A stretch of 50,155 nt of DNA, taken from Prevotella sp. (GTDB taxonomy: Bacteria > Bacteroidota > Bacteroidia > Bacteroidales > Bacteroidaceae). Numbering within the stretch: the stretch's first letter is position 1; each line of letters opens with the position of its first letter. Positions 25,985 through 34,414 of the stretch are shown here, piece after piece. Location of the stretch: assembly GCA_017458195.1 (NCBI GenBank), contig JAFTGI010000017.1, positions 1 to 50,155 of the forward strand, given 5' to 3'. The position numbers were made by a program, and so were the translations under genes. The notes under the pieces were generated by a model. It searched no databases, was not told where the DNA came from, and was given only the letters and a program-made list of their open reading frames with translations.

Positions 25985-28900
25985 TTATAGATTAAGTTTA
26001 ACACCGATGTGATAGCTGCGGCTCTGGGGCAGCAGACCGGCGTCGATGCCCTGCGTGAGGGTCGACGTACCGTAGCTGAACTCCGGGTCGGCACCGAGAT
26101 AGCGCGTCACGGTCAGGAGATTCTCGGCCGAGGCCCAGAGCTGCAGGCCCTGGATGAGGCGCGGGCGGATGGGCAGGTCGTAGGTCAGGCTGAGCTGACG
26201 CAGCTTCAGGTAGGAGGCATCCTCAATCCAGCGGTCGCTGAAGCGGGCGTTGCCCATGGGGTCGCCGTAGGTGGCGCGGGGCACGTCGGTCAGCTGTCCG
26301 TCGGCGGTCCAGCGGCGGCGCAGCGACTCGCTCTGGTTGCTCAGCGTGGCAGCGCTCTCCATCTGCTGGCGCAGGGCGTTGAAGGCGTCGTTGCCCAAGG
26401 AATAGGTAAAGAGGGCGTCAAGGGTGAGGCCCTTCCATGTCAGGTCGAAGCCGAAGGAACCGTAGATGTCGGGGTTCGGATCGCCGATGACGGTCATGTC
26501 CTGCTCGTCGATGATGCCGTCGGCACGGAGGTCGGCGAAATGGACATCGCCGGCGGCAAAGCTCTGGCGGCGGCCCGTCTGGTCGATGACGGCCAGGTTG
26601 GCGCGGGCGGCCTCCTGCCGGTCGGAGAAGACGCCTTCCGTGCGATAGCCGTAGAACAGGCCCAGAGGCTGTCCGACGCTGGTCAGGATGTTGGCGCCCA
26701 GCAGCTCGGTGGTGAAGTTGCCGTCGGTCAGGCGCTTCACCTCATTCTTATAATGGCCTACGCTCAGGCGGGCGTTCAGCTGCCAGTCGCGGCGGTCTAT
26801 GAGACGCGCTCCTACAGCCACCTCGAAGCCTTCGTTCTGCAGCCGACCGTCGTTGGTCCAGTAGCTCTGCAGTCCATATTCGCGGTTGAGCTGCTTGCGC
26901 ACCAGCAGGTCGTCGGTGACGGAGCGGAAATAGTCGGCCCGCACCGAGAGGTGGTTGCTGAGCAGGCGCATGTCGAGTCCGGCGGTCAGCGTGCCGGTGC
27001 GCTCCCACTTCAGTTTCTCATTGCCCACATTAGCCAGCACGAGGCCCTTGGCCAGTCCGGCATAGCCGATGGTCTCGAAGTAGGTCCGCGTGGCCGAGGC
27101 AGGCAGGTTGTCGTTGCCCGTCAGGTCGTAGCCGACGTGCAGCTTCAGATAGTTGATGCCATGGGCACGGCGCATGAACCGCTCATTCGTGACAATCCAT
27201 CCGGCATCGACCGAGGGAAACAGACCCCAGCGGACGCCGCCCAGACTGAGGGCGCCGTCGGCCTCGCTGCCGAAGCGGCTGTTGGTCTCAAGTGTGGCCG
27301 AGGCCGATAGCAGGTAGCGGTTTTTGAGGCTATAGTCCAGCTGGGCATACCACGACAGCGAGCGCCAGTCGTCGTTCGTGCCGTCGGTGGTGCGCAGCGA
27401 CGAGGTGGTCACCGAGAGCGAGCGCAGGTTGTCGGAGCCCGTGTTGTAGCCCTGGCCATAGTCGCCCTCGAAAGTATCGTTCAGATAGCGGAAACCGAGT
27501 TTAGAAGTGAGAAGTGAGAGGTGAGAAGTGAGAAGTTTCCAGTCGGCATGCAGGTCGAGGTGCAGCGTCGAGTGGCGGGTCATGAGCGAGGCGACGCTGT
27601 TCTGGGCCGTGCCGTACCAGTCGCCTTGGGCGTTGAGCAGCTCGGTCTCGGGCAGCCCGAAGTCGGGCATGAAGGCACTCTCCTTAATCTTGTCCCACGA
27701 ATAGGCGGCCAAGCCCGAGAGCGACAGGCGGTCGCTGAAGGTGTAGGTCGGGGCCAGCGAGGCCGTAAAGCGATAGTTCTTCGTCTTGCCCTCAGCATTC
27801 TCGATGATGGCCAGCGGGTTGCCCACACCCAGCTCGTCGACATCGCTGAGGCGGTCGAAGAGGCGGCCCTGCGTGTCGAACTGTCGGGGATTATAGAGCG
27901 GCGACTTCTGATAAGCCATCACGCGGGGCGACGTTGTCGAGAAGATGCCGTCGTCGAAGATGGAGCGCGTCACCTGGGCAAAGGCGATGTCGGCGCGCGT
28001 CTTGAGATGCTTCGTCAGGTCGATGTCGCTGTTGAAGCGCACGTTCAGGCGGTCGAAACTGGTCTCGCGGACAGTGCCGTCGTTGCGGGCATAGCCGAGG
28101 GAGAAGGCGTAGAGGGCCACGTCGTCGCCGCCGCGCACGGAGATGCCGTAGTTCTGCGTGGTGGCTGTATGACCTACGACGTCCTGCCAGTCGGTGTCGT
28201 TGTGGTTTGCCTTATATGAAGAGGTGTTGGGATTGTCGTCAAGAAAGCCCACCCCCAACCCCTCCCCAAGGGAGGGGAGCAGGTCACTGGCTAAGACACG
28301 ATAATCGTTAGCGCCGAGCATGGGTAGTGCCCTACCCTGTTGCTTAATGCCGGCTGAGAGGTTGACCTCGATTTCTGTGGCCATGTTGCGGCTGCGCTTC
28401 GTCGTGATGACGACGACGCCACCGGCGGCCTTGGCGCCCCAGATGGCCGTGCCGTTCTTGAGCACCTCGATGCGCTCAATGTCATCGGGGGCGAGCAGGG
28501 CTAAGGGGTTTGAGAAATAGCCTTCATGCAGCGAAGGGCCTACCCCCGCCCCCTCCCCAAGGGAGGGGAGTTGCGACTGCCATATCTGTCCGTCGACGAT
28601 GAAGAGTGGCTGCGACTGCATGTTGAGCGAATGAAGACCACGGATGAAGAACGTCTGTCCGGCGGCATCGAGCCCGCTGTGGGCGACGGCCCGCAGGTCG
28701 CCGGCCAGCAGCATGGCGGCATTCTCGTCGGTGGCCACGGTGGCGGGGCGCGTCCGGGTGGTGACTGCGGCCGAACGGGCCTGGAGCGAATAGTCGTCGT
28801 AGGCAGCCTCAGCCCGACCGGCGGGCAGCAGGCTGACGCGCACGTCGTTGGCGCCACGCAGGGGCAGCAGCTGGGCGTCGAAGCCCGGGGCCTCGATGCG

Positions 28901-29149
28901 CAGCAGGGCGTCGGCATCGTCGGCCGTGAGCGTGAACGACCCGTCGTCGGCGGTCATGGCCGATGTGCGCGTGCCGACGACCGTGATGCGTGCTCCGGCG
29001 AAGGGCTCGCCCGTAGCGCTGTTGACGACCACGCCCTTGACGTCGGTTTGAGCGCTGGCCGTACTGATGAACAATGAACAATGAACAAAGAACAATAAGC
29101 TCAGCATTCGGAGCAGACGATTGAGGCTTGTATGATTGAAGTGTTCCAT
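25985..29149 (-). CDS. SusC/RagA-family TonB-dependent transporter 1
   Basis: 1054 aa outer-membrane transporter. Signal peptide (ending TASAQ), a carboxypeptidase-regulatory-like domain (about 36-105), a plug with the GTAIWGAKAAGGVVVITTK SusC motif, then the beta-barrel ending in an aromatic-type strand (HIGVKLNL). No STN domain, so no direct anti-sigma signalling is expected. Unusual: three short repeat-derived insertions are read in frame, two LPSLGEGxGVG peptides (28248-28279 and 28541-28570) and one LLTSHLSLLTSK peptide (27503-27536). The hydrophobic core of the signal peptide is also encoded by a repeat (29067-29100). It forms a transporter unit with SusD 1. Confidence 0.93.
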   Translation of the reverse strand: MEHFNHTSLNRLLRMLSLLFFVHCSLFISTASAQTDVKGVVVNSATGEPFAGARITVVGTRTSAMTADDGSFTLTADDADALLRIEAPGFDAQLLPLRGANDVRVSLLPAGRAEAAYDDYSLQARSAAVTTRTRPATVATDENAAMLLAGDLRAVAHSGLDAAGQTFFIRGLHSLNMQSQPLFIVDGQIWQSQLPSLGEGAGVGPSLHEGYFSNPLALLAPDDIERIEVLKNGTAIWGAKAAGGVVVITTKRSRNMATEIEVNLSAGIKQQGRALPMLGANDYRVLASDLLPSLGEGLGVGFLDDNPNTSSYKANHNDTDWQDVVGHTATTQNYGISVRGGDDVALYAFSLGYARNDGTVRETSFDRLNVRFNSDIDLTKHLKTRADIAFAQVTRSIFDDGIFSTTSPRVMAYQKSPLYNPRQFDTQGRLFDRLSDVDELGVGNPLAIIENAEGKTKNYRFTASLAPTYTFSDRLSLSGLAAYSWDKIKESAFMPDFGLPETELLNAQGDWYGTAQNSVASLMTRHSTLHLDLHADWKLLTSHLSLLTSKLGFRYLNDTFEGDYGQGYNTGSDNLRSLSVTTSSLRTTDGTNDDWRSLSWYAQLDYSLKNRYLLSASATLETNSRFGSEADGALSLGGVRWGLFPSVDAGWIVTNERFMRRAHGINYLKLHVGYDLTGNDNLPASATRTYFETIGYAGLAKGLVLANVGNEKLKWERTGTLTAGLDMRLLSNHLSVRADYFRSVTDDLLVRKQLNREYGLQSYWTNDGRLQNEGFEVAVGARLIDRRDWQLNARLSVGHYKNEVKRLTDGNFTTELLGANILTSVGQPLGLFYGYRTEGVFSDRQEAARANLAVIDQTGRRQSFAAGDVHFADLRADGIIDEQDMTVIGDPNPDIYGSFGFDLTWKGLTLDALFTYSLGNDAFNALRQQMESAATLSNQSESLRRRWTADGQLTDVPRATYGDPMGNARFSDRWIEDASYLKLRQLSLTYDLPIRPRLIQGLQLWASAENLLTVTRYLGADPEFSYGTSTLTQGIDAGLLPQSRSYHIGVKLNL
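27503..27536 (+). repeat. GAAGTGAGA-type repeat read through in SusC 1
   Basis: Imperfect tandem AGAAGTGAG units, translated on the minus strand as LLTSHLSLLTS inside the barrel region of SusC 1. Confidence 0.7.
28248..28279 (+). repeat. Palindromic CCCCTCCC-CAA-GGGAGGGG element, copy 1, in SusC 1
   Basis: Contains an 8-bp-arm palindrome and is read on the minus strand as LPSLGEGLGVG. It is 27 of 29 bases identical to copy 2 at 28541-28570. Confidence 0.85.
28541..28570 (+). repeat. Palindromic CCCCTCCC-CAA-GGGAGGGG element, copy 2, in SusC 1
   Basis: Second copy, 291 bp from the first, same orientation and same frame, read as LPSLGEGAGVG. It falls just before the segment GPSLHEGYFSNP in the plug domain. 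Confidence 0.85.
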
Positions 29150-29170
29150 AACTTACTTATTTTAGATTAT

Positions 29171-30768
29171 TCATTGAGCCTTAGGTTCGAAGATGATGCG
29201 GTCGAGGCGGAAGGAGCGCGAGTAGGTCCCTGACGAGAACTCGCGCGCCGTCACGTTGGTGGTGATGGTCAGCGTGGTGGTCGTCTGGAGCGTCGTCGCG
29301 TCGTTGGTGGGCTCCATCAGCCAGAGGCGGTCGGTGGTGTTGCTCACAGGAATCTCGACGTCCTTGAGGGCTAGCATGCGGGTGACGCCCGTGCCGCTGG
29401 TGACGAGCTCGCGGGCCTCGGCCGTCGAGGGCCGCTTGGTGGCCGAGCGGCCGTTGGTGTTCATGTAGGTCAGCGTGAAGTTGACCTTCGTGGAGTCGAG
29501 CTCCTCAGTGGCCCCCTCAACCGTGGCGGAAGGAAGACGCAGTAGACGTCGTAGGTGCCGGCCAAGATGTTGGGGATGTCGAAGATGACGGTGGGGTTGG
29601 TCGACGTCGAGATGGGGACCACCTCGATGTAACTCTCGCCGCTGACGCCCTCGACGAGGCTGCTGGCGGTGACCGAGCGCTGATAGACCGACGTCAGCGT
29701 ATTGTTATAGGTGCGACCGTTCTGCTGTTCAGCCTCCACCTCGATGGGCTTGTTCCAGGTCTCGCGGTTGTCATAGTTGAGCGTGGGACAGAGGTAGGCC
29801 GTGCCGTTCGAGGCATCGAGCCGCGTGGTGCCCTCGATGAGCGCGGCGGGCTCATGAATCGTGCTGCCCGTGGTCGAGACGACGGAGTCTGCCCCGGCGA
29901 TGGCCGAGCGATAGACCAGGTCCTCGACGATGGCAAGGCGCGTGCGCAGGTCCTGCAGCGAGTCGGCCACGGCCTCGTCGGCATCGTAGACGCGGAACGA
30001 CGGGGCGATGCGCTCGTAGGCCTGCTGCCAGGCGTCATCAGTAGGCAGGAGCATGTTGTAGGCGGAGTCCTCGCGGGCGATGCTGCCCAGCCCGTAGACG
30101 GGATCCTCGAGCAGACGGTTGTAGCTGACGAAAACGCTGTCGTAGACGGGGCGCCCCTGTCCGTCGATGTCGATCTCAACGGAGTTGTCGGCATCGAACT
30201 TCACCTCGTCGAACTGATGGATGAAGCGATAGAGCTCCGACAGCTCGGGGCGGTCCTGGATGTGCTCGTAGAGGTTATTGACGTAGGGAATCTGCGAGCG
30301 CAGCTGATGCACCAGTCCGTTGTCGGCCCGCTGGTCTGCCAGGGTGATGGGGGTGCCGGCAAAGCCGCCGTCGGCATCGAACTCGTAAATCTTGCCGTTG
30401 AGCATCTCCACGCCGACGGTCTGAGGCGTCGACGAGGGCCATACGTGGCGGGCGATGTGGTTGGCCACGGTGCGGGCACCGGCCGTGGCGTCGAGGCCGC
30501 CGGTGGGTGCAAAGACCGTCAGTGCCTGGCTCGAGCCAAGCAGGTCAGCATAGCCGGCCTGGCGCACCATGTTGGCGAAGGGAGCCGTCTGGCTGTCCTG
30601 TTCGAGCAGCTGCATCACGCTCAGGCCCTGTCCTGTGGCGGGCCCGTCCTCGTAGTGGTCGGTCCAGTCGGAGCAGGCCGTGAACAGACCGCCGAACGCC
30701 ACCATCTGGATGGTCATCCGTAGCGAACGGCTTAAGCTGCGCTTTGTCATGCTTTTCCTATTTTTCAT
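29171..30768 (-). pseudogene. FAS1 (fasciclin) lipoprotein with frameshift
   Basis: Two overlapping reading frames make one protein of about 530 aa. The first part (30768 to 29470) has a lipoprotein signal (lipobox LFTAC), FAS1-like segments (for example YADLLGSSQALTVFAPT and YNMLLPTDDAW) and a beta-rich end. Near 29540 the frame is lost after DVYCVFLP; moving by one base restores SATVEGATEEL and the continuation through TYMNTNGRSATKRPS to the stop at 29171. A single-base deletion or an assembly error explains it. The family is surface lipoproteins in PULs, perhaps binding glycan or other proteins. ATG 30750 is an alternative start. Confidence 0.8.
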
Positions 30769-30833
30769 TATTTATGTATTTTTACGTTTAAATGGTGTAT
30801 ATTCTCTTCTTTTCAAGCGCCCCTCAACATTTT

Positions 30834-30894
30834 GTACAGTGCCGATGTACAAAACGTACATGCCGAATGTACCATTCGTACAGTGCCGATGTAC
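30834..30894. promoter_or_regulatory. Three 17-bp palindromes at a 22-bp period
   Basis: Elements at 30834-30850, 30856-30872 and 30878-30894 all have GTACA and TGTAC arms around a GCCGA core; the first and third are identical (GTACAGTGCCGATGTAC). The period is exactly 22 bp, two helical turns, so bound proteins would line up on one face. The 5-bp spacers are AAAAC, CATTC and AAAAC. The array sits 66 bp upstream of the third FAS1 gene and 34 bp past the end of the second, so it can set expression of the distal half of the operon. RNA hairpins are the other reading. Confidence 0.65.
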
Positions 30895-30928
30895 AAAACT
30901 TTGGAAGCATCTTTACGGAATTGCATAT

Positions 30929-32782
30929 TTAATCCTTGTCCTCGGTGTCAATCAGACTGACGGGCACGTACTCAAGATAGTCGAAATGGAACTCGCCGAG
31001 TTCCGACTCGATGTTCTTCACGCGGAAGTAGTGGGGAGCGTAGTCCTGGAAGGTGAACGTGCCGACGATGAAGCGCAGCGAGCCGACGTTCTGGCGGAGC
31101 GTCTTCTGACCGTTGATGGCATAGACCGAGTTGGGGCCCTTCATGTAGCCGCGGTTGCGCATCATCTTATCGTTCTCAGCGCCGTTGTCGGTGGTCTGCT
31201 CGTCGCTGATCCAACCAATCTGGGGCTGCTCGCCCGTGTAGTTGAACGAGACGGGGATGCCGATGATCTGGCCGTCGACGAAGAGCTGGGCAATGCCGCC
31301 CCACGAGCGGGCTGAATAGCCGAGGCGGATCTCGTAGGTGCCGGGGGGCACGGGCAGCATGCGGACGGTGACGTCGTACCAGCCGCGCACTGAGATCTCG
31401 TCGCTCTGGTAGTTGGTCCAGTAGTCGCTGGACCACATGATGAACTTCGAGGCGTCGTTGAAGCGGAAGTAGTCGCCGCAGTAGTCGGGGCTCATGGTGA
31501 AGCCGCCGAAGCCGTCGAGGTTGTTCAGCTTCCACCTTATATTATTATTGGTGAGCTGCGGGGGAATGGCATAGGCATCGAACCGGATGCGCTTGTTGAG
31601 CACGTCCTGCTGCATCACCTGTTCGTCGTAGACGAGCATGTCGGTCAGCGAGTGGATGAAGCCGTTGGCACCGTCGATGTTCGAGCGGCTCTCGTCGACG
31701 CCGACATAGCTGCCGTTCTGGCGCATGTTGAGGCGGTTGCCGGCACGGAACTCGATGAGCCGGTACTCGAGCATCGTCTCGTAGTATTCGTAGCGCTTGT
31801 CCATATAGTAGCTCGACGTGCTGGGGCCGGAGTAGATGAAGGCGTTGGTCGACATCTGGCGGTTGAGCATGTGGTAGCTGACGAACTTGTTCAGGGCGTT
31901 GCGACGGCTGGTGGGGTCGCTGGCGTCGTCAGTGCCATAGTAGCGCTGGGCATAGCGCGTCAGATCGTCGACGCTGCCGATGCCGGCCGCCTGCATGACG
32001 CTGTTGGGCTCGGCAAACATGGTGTAGCCCAGGCGGCGCTGCTGCAGGGGCTTCATCGTGTAGCCCAAGATGTTGACGAACTCGGTGGTGTAGGGGTTCT
32101 GGTAGGTCATGTCGTAGGTCTCCAGGATCGAGTCGTTCAGGTGGGTCAGCCGCAGTGCCTCGGCAAAGATCGAGTAGTCGGGCATCTGGTCGAGCAGTGC
32201 GCCGAGGGTCTCGTCGCTGGGCACGAGGACGTGGTCGATGACGTGGACGACGCCGTTGTGGAGCTCCACGTCGGGGCGCACGATCTCCGACATCTTGTTG
32301 ATCAGGATGGAGTTGCGGCCTTCGCTGTTGGGCTGATAGGAGATGATGATGTAGCGGTTGTTCATGTTCGACGTGCCGAGGGCGCCTTCCGAGAAGTCCT
32401 TCGTCAGGTAGTCGATGGCCGTCGAGCGGATGATGTGGTTGTAGACGATGTCGCGCTTGTCCTCGGCCGTCAGCTGCTCCATCGACGTGGCGTGTTCGCG
32501 GAAGAAGACGGCGAAGGCCTCGTCGGTCGGAATGAAGGCGGTGTAGTGGCCGTAGGTGGAGAGGAGCGACTCCTCGCCGGCGTCCTTGATGATCTGGGTG
32601 AAGACGCTGAACGAGTCGGGGCGATTCTCGACGTAGCTGGCCACGGTCTCACCCTTGAAGGTGTAGTAGCTGTCGCCCGTGAGGGAGTCGCTGTCGCAGG
32701 CGACCAGGAGCATGAGGGCTGCGGTAATACCGCAGCATACGGAACAGGCGGCGAAGGCTTTTCTTATGTTATTGGTAAACAT
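30929..32782 (-). CDS. FAS1 (fasciclin) domain lipoprotein 2
   Basis: 617 aa from ATG 32782. Lipoprotein signal (lipobox LLVAC), at least two FAS1 domains: one with SVFTQIIKDAGEESLL, YTAFIPTDEAFAVFF and NGVVHVIDHVLVP, and a second divergent one. The C-terminal part (about 440-617) is a beta-rich domain with a KFIMWSSDYWT segment and a possible carbohydrate-binding fold. FAS1 domains are adhesion modules; in PULs they likely take the place of surface glycan-binding proteins. The gene follows SusD 2 after a short repeat spacer. Confidence 0.87.
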   Translation of the reverse strand: MFTNNIRKAFAACSVCCGITAALMLLVACDSDSLTGDSYYTFKGETVASYVENRPDSFSVFTQIIKDAGEESLLSTYGHYTAFIPTDEAFAVFFREHATSMEQLTAEDKRDIVYNHIIRSTAIDYLTKDFSEGALGTSNMNNRYIIISYQPNSEGRNSILINKMSEIVRPDVELHNGVVHVIDHVLVPSDETLGALLDQMPDYSIFAEALRLTHLNDSILETYDMTYQNPYTTEFVNILGYTMKPLQQRRLGYTMFAEPNSVMQAAGIGSVDDLTRYAQRYYGTDDASDPTSRRNALNKFVSYHMLNRQMSTNAFIYSGPSTSSYYMDKRYEYYETMLEYRLIEFRAGNRLNMRQNGSYVGVDESRSNIDGANGFIHSLTDMLVYDEQVMQQDVLNKRIRFDAYAIPPQLTNNNIRWKLNNLDGFGGFTMSPDYCGDYFRFNDASKFIMWSSDYWTNYQSDEISVRGWYDVTVRMLPVPPGTYEIRLGYSARSWGGIAQLFVDGQIIGIPVSFNYTGEQPQIGWISDEQTTDNGAENDKMMRNRGYMKGPNSVYAINGQKTLRQNVGSLRFIVGTFTFQDYAPHYFRVKNIESELGEFHFDYLEYVPVSLIDTEDKD

Positions 32783-32808
32783 AATTATCAATTTTCAATT
32801 ATCAATGA
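32783..32808. repeat. AATTATCAATT-type junction repeat between SusD 2 and FAS1 lipoprotein 2
   Basis: AT-rich imperfect repeats fill the whole 26-bp gene junction and run into the SusD 2 stop codon. The same repeat type is at 34381-34414. Confidence 0.8.
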
Positions 32809-34380
32809 TCAATTCTTCTCAATGTCGCTCGTAGTGTCGTAGAACGGGTTCTGACGGAGGAGTTTGTTGACCTTCAGCTCATCGCGGTGGATGGGCATGT
32901 AGAGGGCGTTGAGCGTGTTCAGGCGGGTGAGCACCGTGGCCTGGTCGAGGCTCTCATACTTGCGCAGCAGGTAGGTGGAGACGATGCCTGAAAGGTCGTC
33001 GGTGTGGCGGATGCGGCGCAGCAGGTCGAAGTAGCGCTTGCCCTCGAACATGAACTCGCGCTGGCGCTCGTCGAAGACCAGGTTGCGCATCAGCTCCTGC
33101 GAGTTGTAGCTCGCGAGCGAGAGTGAGCCCGTGCCGCGCGAGGGGTTGGCGCGGTCGTAGGTGTAGCCCACCATCTGGATGGCCTCGGCCAGGTCGCCGT
33201 CGGCGCCGCGCTCGACGAGGGCCTCAGCCATCATCAGGTAGACGTCGGCCAGACGGTAGACGATCCAGGGCTGCGTGTTCTGGTTAGTCACGTAGTCGGA
33301 GGCCACCACCTGGGTGCTCGTGCTCTCGCGACGGTAGCTGACGAACTTGCGGATGGGGATGAAGGCGCCGCCCGTGTTGCGGAACATGAAGTCGTGCTGA
33401 CGGACGTCGCTGCCGTCGAACAGCGAGTAGTTGCGCCAGTCGAGGGCCGACAGCTGGTTCAGGCTGGAGCGGCCGCCCTGAGTGCCGTACATCTCGTTGA
33501 CGACGTAGTTGGGCGTATAGCTGTCGAAGACGAGCTCGAAGATGCTCTCCTGCGACTGGCCCTGGCCGAAGACGAGCTGGTTGTAGCGGGCCGACGACTC
33601 GAGCTGCAGGGGGTTGAGCGAGGTCTGGAGCACGCGGCGGCAGAGGTCGACGGTGCTGTCGTAGCGGCCCAGCCAGAGGTTGATGTCGGCCATGAGGGTC
33701 CAGAGGGCCTTTTGCGTGATGCGTCCCTTGGTGGCGGCGGTAGTGGAATAGACGGCCTTGGCGAAGTTGTCCTGGATGGCCGTCAGCTCGGTGAGCAGCT
33801 GCTCGAGGATCTCGTCGCCGGCGGTCTGAAGCAGCTGGAAGGGGCGGGTGTCGTCGCTGTAGGCCTCGGTCGTGAAGGGCACGTCGCCGAACGTGCGCAC
33901 CAGATAGAAGTAGCACAGGGCGCGCAGCGTCTTCATCTCTGCCTCATAGGCGCGCAGCTCACCCGTCTTGAAGTTGGGGTCCTGCTGCTGCACGGCGGGC
34001 ATCTGCTCGAGCACCGTGTTGCAATAGTTGATGACCTGATACATCGGCCCCCACTGGGCATAGCCGTTGTTGTCGTCGACGTTGGCCGTCAGGATGTAAT
34101 AGACATTGTCGTTGTAGCTCTGGCCGAGCAGCACGTTGTCGGAGCGCATCTCGCCCCAGGCGATGAGCCGCTCCATGACGTCGGGCTCCTGCATGGCACG
34201 GTAGCAGGCGGCCACGGCACTCTCGACGTCGTTCTTCGTCTGCCAGAAGTCGTCGCTGACCAGTTCAGTCTGCGGTTTGATGTCGAAGAAGTCGGAGCAG
34301 GAGGTGAGCAGGGCTGCGCCGCTAATAAACAGTGAACAGTGAATAAAGAACAAAGTGTTCCCGTATCTCTTGCCAATCAT
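32809..34380 (-). CDS. SusD/RagB-family surface lipoprotein 2
   Basis: 523 aa from ATG 34380. Lipoprotein signal with lipobox LLTSC, then the SusD fold (SDFFDIKPQTELVSDDFW, LRALCYFYLVRTFGDVPF, and a C-terminal RQREFMFEGKRYFDLLR segment, all typical of the family). The hydrophobic part of the signal peptide, LFFIHCSLFIS, is coded by the repeat at 34323-34356 and is nearly the same as in SusC 1. It pairs with SusC 2, from which it is separated by a 34-bp AT-rich repeat. Confidence 0.95.
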   Translation of the reverse strand: MIGKRYGNTLFFIHCSLFISGAALLTSCSDFFDIKPQTELVSDDFWQTKNDVESAVAACYRAMQEPDVMERLIAWGEMRSDNVLLGQSYNDNVYYILTANVDDNNGYAQWGPMYQVINYCNTVLEQMPAVQQQDPNFKTGELRAYEAEMKTLRALCYFYLVRTFGDVPFTTEAYSDDTRPFQLLQTAGDEILEQLLTELTAIQDNFAKAVYSTTAATKGRITQKALWTLMADINLWLGRYDSTVDLCRRVLQTSLNPLQLESSARYNQLVFGQGQSQESIFELVFDSYTPNYVVNEMYGTQGGRSSLNQLSALDWRNYSLFDGSDVRQHDFMFRNTGGAFIPIRKFVSYRRESTSTQVVASDYVTNQNTQPWIVYRLADVYLMMAEALVERGADGDLAEAIQMVGYTYDRANPSRGTGSLSLASYNSQELMRNLVFDERQREFMFEGKRYFDLLRRIRHTDDLSGIVSTYLLRKYESLDQATVLTRLNTLNALYMPIHRDELKVNKLLRQNPFYDTTSDIEKN

Positions 34381-34414
34381 AATTATCAATTTTCAATTAT
34401 CAATTATCAATTAT
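34381..34414. repeat. AATTATCAATT-type junction repeat between SusC 2 and SusD 2
   Basis: About three AATTATCA units fill the complete 34-bp spacer between the stop of SusC 2 and the ATG of SusD 2. Confidence 0.85.

Noticed and set aside
28248..28570. G/C-rich palindromes in SusC 1 as transposon ends
   Set aside because: Both copies have the same orientation, the DNA between them codes for the normal SusC plug, and there is no target duplication or transposase.
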